DNA from: Ailanthus altissimus
Taxonomy: Eukaryota > Streptophyta > Magnoliopsida > Sapindales > Simaroubaceae
Assembly: GCA_946807835.1 (NCBI GenBank)
Contig: OX327711.1
Location: 11,567,501 to 11,631,500 of the forward strand
Reading direction: 5' to 3'
Length of the DNA: 64,000 nucleotides
Positions within the stretch are counted from its first letter, which is position 1; each line of letters starts with the position of its first letter. Below the pieces are notes generated by a model. That model saw only the letters and a program-made list of their open reading frames with translations, was not told the DNA's origin and did not search any database. This document shows positions 52,601-63,560 of this stretch, piece by piece. A program made the translations under genes and the position numbers.

Positions 52601-55368
52601 CTTTCCAAGTACGAAATCTCTTCAGAACTTTCTGCATTTACGTTGATAATTTACAACAAACTACTAAAAAGTGCTACGTATGCAAAAAAAAAAACACAAT
52701 GATAAAGTTTGCGTCAAATTTAAAGGATTAAAGCATCAGATGTATGAATAAGCATTTTCTGAGCATAAAGCACATGTTAAACATCTTCCAAATAAAAGAC
52801 CTTATGCAACTTTCCTGACAATCAGAATAATGGAAATACAGAAATTGCAGTTCGCTCAAAAGAGAAGCCCAATTTAGATAAGGCCGTTCATCGATATCTC
52901 ACATCAAGAAAAAGAGTAACTCATATTACTGAATTACTAATGGAACATGCAGATGGTCATCAGCATGAAGTATTGCCACTCAATGAGAAATAAGTTGTAA
53001 AGAAATAAATACCTTTGGGCAAGATTCTGTTCCCCAAGCCATAGCAGATATAGCCTGTTAAGTAAAAAAATGTCAAACTTCATGATGCATAAAGTCTAAT
53101 CAAATGCAGAGTGTGATTGAGGAACAACTGTACTCCTAAATGCACAACCAGATAAATCAAAATAAGAATTGATTACAGCATTCAAACCTGAGCCCCCCCG
53201 GCCTTAAGGACATGAGTAACACCTGCCTTCTTGGCACAATAAAGAACTTCCTGTTCATAAACATTGAGAAGCTCTCAGTGGGTAATCTTTGTAGTAATTC
53301 AATAATTCTTAGGGAATACCTTACATATGCTGCCATCCTGACTTGGGGGAGTTGCAAGAACAATAGTTTTACATCCAGCAATTTGTGCAGGCTGCAAACA
53401 GAACAAACTAAATGTCAAATCCAATCCAGCCAACATAAAAAATAATGGTCAACCATTTGGATGGATAAACCAAGAAATGAAATTGATGTAATACATCTGA
53501 TCAACTTACTACTGCAAGCATCAGAGCTGTTGAAGGTAAAACAGCAGTTCCCCCTGGAACATAAAGACCTACAGAACCAATGCTCCTTGCCACCCTTTTA
53601 CATCGAACACCCTGACAAATTTTCTATGTTGGAAAGTTCATGCATAAGGGGGAAAAAAGAAGCAAGCAATAAAGTTTACTTACTTTCATGTTCTCAACAC
53701 TTGTCTCAGCTGACTTTTGAGCAAGATGAAATGCATATATGTTCTCATAGGCCACATCAAATGCTTCTTTAACAGCTGCATCAAGCTGCAAAACAATAGA
53801 AGCTAAAATGATAAAAGAAACAACAAAAACTCCATCGGGACAGAAATAAATAATATGTTTTAGAATATAAAAAATATTAAGTAGTAAGTGTATTTCTTGT
53901 CAAAAAATTAACATGCTTAAACAGAGTTACCTCTGGGTCAGGAAGCTCAGAGACATTTTCAACCACTTTTTCCAGATTAACTTTGTCGAACCTTTCAGTA
54001 TAACTGCCAAAGAAATATATAATCATGAGTCATAGATCATTGTGAATAGGTGAAACCAGAGTGTTGTAACTCCATAAGACTTCAGGTGACAACATCAAAA
54101 ACATGTATAAAATAAATTTTCAAAAATACCAATGAAAATACAAAATGATAAAAGGAATAAAAGAAGCACCAACTCTTTAACAGAAGCATCTCCTCTATTG
54201 CGGACATCATCAACAATTGGATGGACCTGGTACAGAGTTGAAATTTCAAATTATCAAGAAATTGGTATACTTTATATTGAGAAATGAAGAGAAATTTTAA
54301 GAAGAAACGAAATGAAGACTCACAATGCCAAAAATAGAAGAGAAATCAATACGAGGTCGAGCCTTCAAGCTTTGGACCTCATCATGACTTAGTTCTGACA
54401 ATCTATACGACTTCATTGAACACCTTATTATGTTGTAAGTTAAACCTATTACAACAATTCATTAGTGAAACAAGTCAAATATACAGACAAATATATTGCA
54501 TTCATAGACTTCTTAATAACAATAAATTTAATACAACGTTTCGTACAAATTTAAATCCTGATTAATAAGAACAACCCATAAAACAAACACCAATGGAGTA
54601 CTTCTGGTGCTATCAAAAGCACTTCCACGCTGTCAAAAAGTGCTCCTTTCCTAATTTGTAGTATTGAAGGTACGTTTGAGACAGTTTTAAGTGAAAGAGA
54701 TTTCAAGTAAAATTGGATTTAGAAAAGCTTTCTGAAAAAAGTATCTCTCTAGAACTTCTCTGTGAAACAAATGAAGATCCTTTATAGACCTGAAAATAAC
54801 TGTGTCAAAGCATCACTCTAAGAACTACATTTTTGGCACCCCCTGACTTAAGGTCAGGGGTTCAAGTCTTGGGAGAGTCCAAGAAGTTTCATTTTCTTTC
54901 ATTTGTAGTTTGGCTGTTGTATAATTTGAAATGTGATGGCAGTAATTTGAAATTTGAAATGAATTTGTAATTGTAATGGACATTTGTAATATGAGAAATG
55001 TATCAAAAAAAAAAAAAAGGAACTACATTTTTGAATCTCAAAAGGCACTTCCTCTATATAAGCTAAAACTTAACAAGAATGCTTACTCAACAAACAGTTC
55101 CGAACACACCTTAATTTTCTTTATAAATAAAACCCCAAAATACTTCAAAATTCACAAATTTCAATTTTATATATATATATATATATAACTCATTTTAGCA
55201 TAATCAGATGCCAAGACAGAGACAGAAACATGGCATAAACTAACGAAGAGAAGTACCTGAGGGAACAAATCTAATGCTATTCTGGGAGCCAATAAATCCA
55301 AAACGACGATTCTGCAAAGGTTTAATAAAAATGTTGCTTCGGTTAAAGCAGAGAAGCTGAGTGCCCAT
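49624..55368 (-). CDS. HISN8 (HDH): Histidinol dehydrogenase, plastid, 14 exons
   Basis: Catalyses the last two oxidations of histidine synthesis, L-histidinol to L-histidine, with Zn and two NAD+, in plastids. Exons (minus): 55368-55257, 54423-54324, 54226-54174, 54003-53931, 53785-53684, 53611-53510, 53391-53320, 53250-53188, 53054-53013, 52160-52101, 51955-51845, 51227-51057, 50218-50128, 49907-49624; exons 2-14 stay in one frame (about 441 aa). Motifs: [42 protein letters not shown]. The Zn ligands Gln and His sit in LLSQAEHGPD, the catalytic Glu-His in YAPEHL, a Zn Asp in [11 protein letters not shown], and the last Zn His in [10 protein letters not shown]. Exon 1 encodes a plausible transit peptide ([14 protein letters not shown]...), but its junction to exon 2 is out of phase (see findings). 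The mature enzyme looks intact. Confidence 0.95.
52155..52475. repeat. Tandem duplication of about 158 bp covering an HDH splice acceptor
   Basis: Unit 1 (52155-52312) and unit 2 (52313 to about 52475) both start CTCAACCTTCAAATGATGATG and end near GTTTTATGACTA, with small differences inside. Unit 1 begins with the first six exon bases and the acceptor of the exon at 52101-52160, so unit 2 contains a second copy of that acceptor about 158 bases into the intron. Confidence 0.9.
54666..55113. mobile_element. MITE-like element in HDH intron 1, host of the SINE
   Basis: Left end AAGGTACGTTTGAGACAG and the reverse complement of the right end, AAGGTGTGTTCGGAACTG, form an imperfect inverted repeat. 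Without the SINE it is about 250 bp. No target duplication was found, so the class is uncertain (hAT-like ends). Confidence 0.5.
54836..55019 (+). mobile_element. tRNA-derived SINE in HDH intron 1, 14-bp target duplication
   Basis: GAACTACATTTTTG occurs at 54822-54835 and 55020-55033. Between them lies a 184-bp segment with B-box-like GGGTTCAAGTC (about 54857-54867), preceded by the stem CCCCTGACTTAAGGTCAGGGG, and a tail ending TATC plus a poly-A run. No clear A-box is present, so the copy is probably 5'-truncated. The exact duplication indicates a fairly recent insertion. Its orientation is opposite to the HDH gene. Confidence 0.9.
55167..55188. repeat. TA microsatellite in HDH intron 1
   Basis: An uninterrupted run of about ten TA dinucleotides. 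Confidence 0.9.
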
Positions 55369-56089
55369 CCTCACTACCACCTTCAATCACATCATTCCAA
55401 ATTAAAATAAACTCTTTTTGTTTTTTATTTTTATTTTGAAGTGAGAGAGGAAAAGGAAGAGAAGCTTACCCCGACGGCTCTTTAAGAATTGCAAAAGCCA
55501 ATCATCTAATAAGTTAAAGACGAGGGAAAGGAAAGGAACGAATCTTTATTCTCCTGGTTCTGACTTGCGATTCTTTTTTGGTAAATTTTCTAAAATGTCT
55601 CCATTGAATGCATTAATCTATTTTAGCCCCTCAAAGTTTTTTTAATACTTTATAGTCAAATAATTCATTTTCAAACCATTTTACCCCTAAGCACATATTT
55701 CCTCTACCACTGAGCAAGAATGGGCTATTTTCATCCAAAACACTTCAAAAAAACCTAGCCAAAATCCAAGTAAGCAAAGAAGTGAACCTCCTATTTCAAT
55801 CACATTTAAAGATTGAAAGCTAAAAGAACTAATTGTAGAGTTGAAAATATCAAAATAGTTGAAAATTAGTGAGTTTCGAATTTGGGAATATATTCTTATG
55901 TTTTTGTTAATAATTATTAAAAATGGTTAAATTTAAAATTAAATGAGTGGAAAAATAGTCAAAAATGATAAAAAATGATTGCAAATTGACAAATATTACC
56001 AAAATTGTCGGCTTGTGCGTGGCGCATGCACATAGCGCACATGTGATAAGCGTAGGCCACGACGTACAATTTTCATGCATTTTTTTATT

Positions 56090-56640
56090 TTTTAAAATTT
56101 TAATTTAATTTTATATTTTAAAATTTAATTATGAATTAAATTAACTAATTATTTATTTAATTAATATTTTGTGAATAATAATAGTTGTTTGTTATGTAAT
56201 TAATTTATTTTCTTGTTTAATTTTAATTAAAAATTAATACATTTAATTATTTAATATAATTTTATTTGTTGTCATTTATAATTTTAGTTGTTAATAGTTA
56301 TAAATATATTTAATTAATTATTATTTACTAATTAATATATTTAATAGTTTAAATAGTTTTTTTAAATATTATTAATTATAGTTGTTGGTATTTGATTGGT
56401 TTAATTTATTTAAAACTAAATGGTTTTTAAGCTATTTAATTAAGTTAATATCTTTTTCTAATTAATATATTTAATTGTTAATTTATTTTTTAAATATTTA
56501 ATTGTTTAAATATGTAATTAATAAATTAATAGATGATATTTATTTGTTATCTAATAAATTTATTTTTTAAATTTTAATTATTTAATTTAATTGTTAATAA
56601 ATTATTTAATTTATTTAATTATCTTCTATTGTACTAATAA
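56090..56640. repeat. Extremely AT-rich low-complexity tract
   Basis: Almost pure A/T, dominated by TTAATTAATTTATTTA-like words, inside the MULE. No other content. Confidence 0.8.
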
Positions 56641-56699
56641 AAATTTTGTTTCAAGAAGCAAAATGTGTGAAAAATCATTTATAATTCTGAAAAATGAGT

Positions 56700-57370
56700 A
56701 TTATTGCTCATCAATCACTACTTATTCAAAGTTGTAGATTGTAGACTCTATTAGGCAGAAGTTGATAATCAAACAGGTAGAATTATTTTGGACCACATAT
56801 TGGAGTCATTTCTTGGTTGCGCATGATATCTCATTCTCAAGTATATTAGTGCATGAAATCTTGTTAAGATAAATGCATACTCAAGACTTATACGAAGAAT
56901 TGTAATTTTTGGTATACCACAAACGCATTAAATTCTTCTGTTTAGATTTTAATTAATTATAAGGTTGAACTACAATCAAGAACCTTGGATGGCGACAGAG
57001 GTTGATTTGATTCATAGGAGAATTACACTCTATGATTCTAGCATTAATAGATATACTGACGAAGTTATGAAACTTTTTCTCGCTTCTGTGTATTCTCATG
57101 TCATATTATTTTTTAGCATGCAAATTTTATGACTTTAAGAGAAAAGCAATTAATCATATAACATTGTTTGAGTTTATACGTTTAAGAGAAGGTGTGCCTC
57201 AATAGAGAGTCTAGAGTAAGGACAATGGCATATTCACTTGTATGTTAATTGATTACCTAGTGTTAAGTCGACCATTCAATTTTAGGCCTGACGCTAGTAC
57301 GTTTTTTAGAGAAAAGATAGTCATAGATTTGTGGGCCTATACCTCCAAATTATGTATAGAAGTGCAATTG
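56700..57370 (+). pseudogene. Ulp1-like cysteine protease relic carried by the MULE
   Basis: Ulp1 peptidases remove SUMO from proteins; copies captured by plant MULEs are known (Kaonashi-type). Readable pieces: WMATEVDLIHRRITLYDSSI (about 56986-57045) with NRYTDEVMKLFLASV; FYDFKR-like remains; REGVPQ, stop, then DNGIFTCMLIDYLVLSRPF (57221-57277) and FREKIVIDLW. The usual catalytic His before Trp (HW) reads Pro-Trp here, and the catalytic Cys of DCG is Asn (DNG). Stops and frameshifts also occur, so this copy is inactive. The gene faces the transposase. Confidence 0.65.
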
Positions 57371-57719
57371 TGTTATATTGTATATATGTGCTAAATGTGA
57401 TATAGATGTTCATGTGTTATATAGATGTACATTTATGTTATATAGTTGTATGTTGTCATTATGTTTGATGGATGTATATAAAAATGATTTATAGTTATAC
57501 AAAATGTATAGAAGTGTTATTGTTGATTTACAAGTTTGAAAATGTCCATAAAACAAGATAATTCTATCGAAATTTTAGTAAATGAATATAAGTAACTATA
57601 TTTAACAATCAAACAACAAATATTAAAGTAAACTAAACAAAAGAAGATTAAATATCGGTTTAAGTTTTACGAAAGAACATACAACATAAGCCAAAAATAA
57701 AAATTATACATCAGTTGTT

Positions 57720-60165
57720 ATGTAATGCAATAGGGTTCTGACATGTTTGTCAATTATGTCGATGTTGTTTATAGCTACTACAAACATTATTTGATGGTTC
57801 CTCATCTTAAGATGAAATCTGCTTCATCTTTTGCCTATCTACTTGTTGATGTGCAATAGGAGATTGGATATCAACATTTTTCAATTCCTTTAGAACTATC
57901 TAGTCTGACAGATGGCCAACCGAAAAGACTAACTCGTTATAGGCACGAACTAAGTACTTGAACGTGTAATAAGCTAAACAAAGACCTTTATACTGTAATC
58001 TCCTATATCTGCATACGATAATAATATAGGGACAAGGTAGTTGCCGAAAGTCAAACTTCTGACGACTACATGTCTTCGCGGTGATGTCTATTATTCCATT
58101 TCTATTTTCGTCATTCACTAAAAATTATGAATTATCCATTAGGTGAACTGTCAGTCGACTAGTTTTATCATTGTACTTCATCACTTTGTGATTTACCAAA
58201 GTCATTAAAATGAACATCATACCTTGTACTGCCTCCCGTATTTAATAAAACTACTGCTGTATTATCTCTTGTATCCACTCAACCAAAGTGGTCATAGGAA
58301 AAGATCTTGCATCTTTTGCAACTATATTAGTGATGTCTACAATATTAATGGCCATGATGTCTTATCTTCTAATTGGTTAGTTACATCATGTATCAGTTTT
58401 TGCATCTTGTTCATTTGGTGTTGAAAGTCGAAAGACTATATACCTTAATAGTAACAAAATAAGCAGTTAAAAATCTATAAATTGTCTTCTTTTTTAGTGG
58501 TATCTTATATTTGGTCACTAAATTTTCCTTTAAGTAACATATGTAAAACCCATTATAGGCATTAGAAAACACACCTCAAATGGCCCTTTCAATATTAGCA
58601 TATTTATTGAATATAAAAAATATATCTTAATGGTCACCAATTACTTCCACAATTTGACCATAAACTATGTCCAAGAAGCATCGTTTTCTCAGTCAATAAT
58701 CTCCCATACCAATAGATAAATATTATTGTTTCTACCTTTATATATTGCCATAAATATTATACTGAGATAGGCACCTTTAAAAATATTCCATCAACTATAA
58801 TTATAGATCGAATGGATGATTGAAAACCTTTGATGTAGGGTTCCAACGCTATAAAGAAATACTTTAATGATTATCGTCGTCAATTTCTAAGCGAGTAATT
58901 GTACATGGGTTTTGTTGTTCCAGCACTTAGCAGTATATAAGAACCAATCTAAATAAACCCTCTAGAGCACTTTTATTAATTTGCGTGTATGCTCTTTAGC
59001 TTGCCAAACAGTAGAATGCGTTAACTCAACATTAAATTCTTCATACATGTCTACTTGAAATTCTATCGGTTAATAAATTCTACTAACTAATGCAAACTTA
59101 TTTTTTTTATTATTTTATCAATAATACGACTCTTACTTTGTCGATGACCATCACGCAATCGGTCTAAAATATATATGTGCTCTACATTTACTCTCTTTAT
59201 AGTGAAGAACTTCTACCCTTTTGTCGACACTGCACGTAGTCTCTATTTACATCTCTCATCATCGCATTTTGCCTCTAAATGATCTTTGTTAGACCTATGA
59301 ACTTTGAAGTTCCAATTACCCTTAAGTGCTAGTATGCTTATAGCTTTATGAATTTTATCTTTACTATCATACAAATTTCCTACAAATACTTCCCTAATTT
59401 TAATACCTGATGCCCTGTCCGACATGTTAAAATTTGATAGTGATATCGGAGGCATAAATTGAAAAGGGTTTTTGCTTAAACCGTATCTTATTTTGCATGC
59501 AAATCATATGTATCATATGACTCATGAAGAGAACTATTAAAAACATAATATGTCATTCAATCCATCAACTCGGTTCCATAATCAGTATATCATTACCATC
59601 ATCCCCATAACATCACCATCAGTATTACCATCATTATCCCCATCTGTTTGGCTATTATAGTGTGTGTAAGTTGGGTCTTCGTTGAACCTTAAAGAGGAAT
59701 AATAATAATCATTTGTAGTATTTTTTAGAAACATAACCGATGGAATTGTTGGGGCTATACTACTCACTTGGTTACTATCACTTGCGGACATAAAATGATT
59801 AGGGCAGGCTTGTTCTTTCTCGACGAGTGCCTTTGCATTAGTTTCACATACGGGAGCCTGAATAATCATTGTTACACATAGAGGTGTCAAAGGTTTTTTT
59901 TACTGAAACCCAACCAAAACTCTACATCATAATCATTTTCAATTAAAATTAGTCTCAACTTTGCTGTATTTGAATGAACATTAATTCTGATAGATAATTT
60001 GTACTACACTTAATCACCTCCAATTATACGACAAACGTTTCTCAATAATGCTTTATATTTTATATTATTCGAAACCGAAATACCAACATTCACGAATCTA
60101 ATATATCTCTCATATCCATAACTAGAACTTTTTTACCTTCCCCTAAAGTATACAACGTGCTCCAT
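57720..60165 (-). pseudogene. MURA-like MULE transposase relic
   Basis: Candidate start at 60165 (MEHVVYFRGR). The MuDR DNA-binding domain reads REVFVGNLYDSKDKIHKAIS then HLEAKCDDERCK (about 59245-59395). A decayed catalytic region lies at 58200-58820 (DGxFLK..., VFSNAYNGFYICYLKENL). The SWIM zinc finger reads CSRQKFDFRQLPCPYIIIVC then YYTFKYLVRAYNELVFSVG (57905-58075). A C-terminal zinc-knuckle-like VCSSYKQHRHN...QTCQNP lies at about 57735-57790. The domain order is that of plant MULE transposases. In the SWIM motif CxCx(n)CxH the second Cys is Arg and the His is Tyr. Several stops. Confidence 0.85.
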
Positions 60166-60484
60166 GATACCTATAACAAAAGAAAACTTGTCAAAAATAT
60201 TTTAGAATGGAAAAATAACAAAATTTAGAAGAAAAACAATGCACATAATGCACAAAATATAGTGTGCATGGCATGCTAAACACCTCAGCAGGCATTACGT
60301 GCGCGTGTAGCACCCGTAACCAGGCGTCGACCACTGCCCAATTTTTGCACCAAATACATATTTTTTCACTTCTTTTGCACCAATTTGACTATTTTCACTT
60401 ATTTTTAACTAATGTACTCCTTTTAAACATATATATTATAAGGGTATAATAGTTATATATTTTATCCCCACTTCACTTATGGAT

Positions 60485-60718
60485 TGTCTACTTTTATAAG
60501 AATATATGGTGAATTCTCTTTCTACTTCATTTGATTGCAGTGAAAATACATGAATATATACAAAATATATGAATCTATCCTAGGAAAGTTTAACAATTGC
60601 TATTAACTACAAATAAATAGAAATTGTTACCAAATCCTATTACTATACAAAGACTTTCTATTTTTACATCCCTACAAATTAGTACCAATTACTCTTAATT
60701 GTAACAGAATCTTTAACA
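60485..60718 (-). repeat. 3' LTR of the second Copia element (234 bp, candidate)
   Basis: Minus strand starts TGTTAAAGATTCTGTTAC just after the end of RNase H and a purine stretch (GGAAGAG), and ends CTTATAAAAGTAGACA. Its partner LTR is outside the window, so the ends rest on TG/CA and position. Confidence 0.6.
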
Positions 60719-60739
60719 CTCTTCCTTAATATAGATATA

Positions 60740-61390
60740 AGAGATCTGTCATTCTCAACTTGTCTGAGATACTTTTGAATGATAGATTTTGAACACATTT
60801 GGTGAGGATATCAGCAAGTTGTCCACCAATAGGAACATATAGTATACATATCAACCCACAATCTAGTTTCTCTTCGATAAAGCATTTGTCCACTTCCACA
60901 TGTTTAGTTTTGTCATGTTACACTAGATTGTGTACTATTCCAATGACAGATTTATTGTCACAACACAACCTCATTGGCTCATTATACTTGATCTTTAAAT
61001 CTTCTAGGATAATCTTTATCCATAGCAATTCGTAAAATTTCAAAGGTCATTGATCTGAACTTTACTTTTGCACTTGACCTTGACATAACGTTCTGCTTTT
61101 TTCTTCTTCACATCACAAAATTTCCTCCCAAAAAAGTACAATAACCCGAAGTTGACCTTCAATCCATTAAAGCACCAACATAATTTGCATATGTATGACA
61201 TTCAAGTTTTAGATTCTCGTGCTTCTTGTATAGAATTCCCTTGCCAGGAGCAGACTTTAAATATCTGAGCACTCTATAGACTACCTGAAGATGTGAATCC
61301 TTCGAGTTATGCATGAATTGGCTAACCACACTCACTGTCTAGGCAATAACTGGATAAGTGTGAGATAAGTAGATTAGCTTACCTACTAAT
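60740..61390 (-). pseudogene. Second Copia element: RNase H relic
   Basis: The end reads KHVEVDKCFIEEKLDCGLIC, then YVPIGGQLADILTKCVQNLS and FKSISDKLRMTDLL. This is the C-terminal block of Copia RNase H (usual HIEVDxHFIxEK...QLADILTK). Upstream parts are broken by frameshifts. Confidence 0.85.
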
Positions 61391-61392
61391 CT

Positions 61393-62200
61393 CTAATATT
61401 GACCCTTGTCAACTGTGGCTTCTTTCTCATCATTGTCAAGCTTATGCTTTAGATCAATAGGTGTCTTACATAGTTTATAGCCTATCATCCTTGTTTCTTT
61501 TAGAAGATTAATAACATATTTTTGTTGGGAGATAAAAATTCCCCTTTTTGAATATGCCACCTCTATGCCAAGGAAATATTTCAACTTTTTAAGTTCTTTG
61601 ATTTCAAATTCTGCAGCAAGTCTTTTTCGAAACATTTCCTTTTTAATATGATCATCACCTGTTATTATAATGTCATCTACATAAACAATCAGGGTAATAA
61701 CTCTCACTGAAGTAGAGTGTTTAATGAATAGAGTGTAATCTCTTTGATTTTGTCGATATCCCATTGAGATCATAGCTTTTGTGAACCTTTCGAACCAGGC
61801 TCCAAGTGATTGTTTTAAGTTGCAGAGTGCCTTTTTCAACCTACAAACTTGGTTAGGAGAAAAAATGTTTGAATCCTAGTGGTGGATACATAAAAGCCTT
61901 TGCTTCCAACTCTCCATATAAGAAAACATTCTTTACATCATATTGCTACATACACCATCTAAAATTAGCTACTAAAGAAAAAAAAATTTGAATGAAGTTT
62001 ATCTTAGCAGCTGGGGTAAATGTCTCTTGATAGTCTGTCCAAAATACTTGTGTATATCCATTTGCAACCAACCTAGCTTTATACCTCTCCAAACTACCAT
62101 CAGCCTTATACTTCAAGGCATAAAACCACTTACATTCCTTTTTTTTTCCTTTCGTAACTCAACTATTTCCCACATTTGATTTTTCTCTATAGAATTCATT
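61393..62200 (-). pseudogene. Second Copia element: reverse transcriptase relic
   Basis: An open run (61393-61839) reads ALCNLKQSLGAWFERFTKAM, then VITLIVYVDDIIITGDDH, EIKELKKLKYFLGIEVA and SQQKYVINLLKET. The catalytic YVDD is intact. The preceding part (to about 62200) with GCKWVF-like, YKARLVANGYTQ and QYDVKNVFLYGEL is frameshifted. Confidence 0.92.
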
Positions 62201-62559
62201 TCCTTTCTCACAGCAATTTTCCAATTCTCATTTTCTAAAGTCTCATGTAAGTTTTTCTAAAGGGATATGGTGCTTATATTTTTTACAGGAAAATACTATG
62301 TGATGGTGAGAAATTTTTGAAGGACATAAAATTAACTCTAGGATATAAAGGATTTTTTGTGCATGTTTTTACTCCTTTCCTAGTGACAATTGGTTGATTA
62401 AGATCATTGATATTAAGAGCAGATAAAGATAGATAAGAGGGTTCATTATCTTACTTAGGTTTAAATTCTTGAGCTTGTAAGAGTGTTTGGACATGCTGCA
62501 TCTTTCTTCTATAAACTTGAAGTAGTCGAGCAACAATAGTTTCTAACTGATTCAATTGT

Positions 62560-63560
62560 TGTAAAGACTCATTAACAAGATTTGGAGACTTACTTTGTTG
62601 CTAATCTGTATGGATGAATGTTCATTATCCAAATTTTGTGATAGAGACTCAAATAAAGACTCATTAACAAGATTGTGAGATTCACTTTGTTGCTGATTTG
62701 GTATGGCTGAATGCTTATTATCAAAATTTTGTAATAGAGACTCAAATGAAGATGAAATGAAGGGGAATTATTACTGTCGAGCTGGGATTTGGAATGAAAA
62801 AATATCAAAATCATCATTCTTATTTTCTTTGTAAATGTTCTCCCCCTGAAGATAAGAATTATTAAAATAAGATTATTTCTCATCAAAAGTAACATCTTTT
62901 GACACAAAGATTTTTCTTGAGGGTGAATGATAGCTTTTGTAACCCTTTGTGTGGTAGAATATCCTATAAAAACACATTTGAGAGCTCTAGGATCAAGTTT
63001 GCTTCGTTGATATTTATGAATATGAACATAAGAGACACACCCAAAAATCCTTGGAGGAATTTTAGAAAAGAAAATTTGTTCTTTGGAAATTTTTTTGACA
63101 AATAGTTTAAAGGACTTTTGAAATTAATAACTCTTGAAGGTATTCGATTATCAAATAAGTGGAGATTAAAATAGCCTTTCCCCAATAATATTTTGTAACT
63201 CGATTTTGGAAAAATAATGCTATAGTAATTTTAAGAAGATGCTTATTCTTTCTATCTGCTAACTTATTTTGTTGAGGGGTATCAACACAAGATGATTGAT
63301 GAATGAGCCCTTCTTTTTCAAAGTATGGTGACAAAATTTGATTAAAGTAATCCCTAGCATTATCAATTCTAATACTTCTAATGCTAACCTCGAATTGGTT
63401 TTTTATCATACTTGTGAAGATTGGAAAGATATGACTTATATTAGAATTTGTTTTTTGATGAGATAGACCTAAGTCATTCGGGTGCAATCATTAATAAACG
63501 TCACAAATCCTTTTGCTCCTAAACTATTAAAAATTTTATATGGCCCCATATATCAGAGTG
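62560..63560 (-). pseudogene. Second Copia element: integrase relic
   Basis: The open run at 63107-63487 holds IRSIRIDNARDYFNQILSPY, then HQSSCVDTPQQNKLADRKNK and HLLKITIALFFQN. After it come RIFGCVSYVHIHKYQRSKLD and ALKCVFIGYS (about 62960-63060). The second catalytic Asp (RIDNA) is present; the usual Glu of ERKN is Asp (DRKN). From 62590 to 62900 a linker repeats SYQIQ/HPY-like segments. Confidence 0.85.

Larger units (their letters stand above)
55600..60484. mobile_element. Mutator-like element (MULE) with transposase and Ulp1-like genes, decayed
   Basis: A MURA-type transposase relic on the minus strand (57720-60165) and an Ulp1-protease-like relic on the plus strand (about 56700-57370) are convergent. 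Both ends have GC-rich islands in AT-rich DNA (55995-56070 and 60240-60345), and similar stretches near AATAGTCAAA occur inside each end in inverted orientation. Terminal repeats and a 9-bp target duplication could not be fixed, so the edges are approximate; the right edge is where a Copia element starts. Confidence 0.65.
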
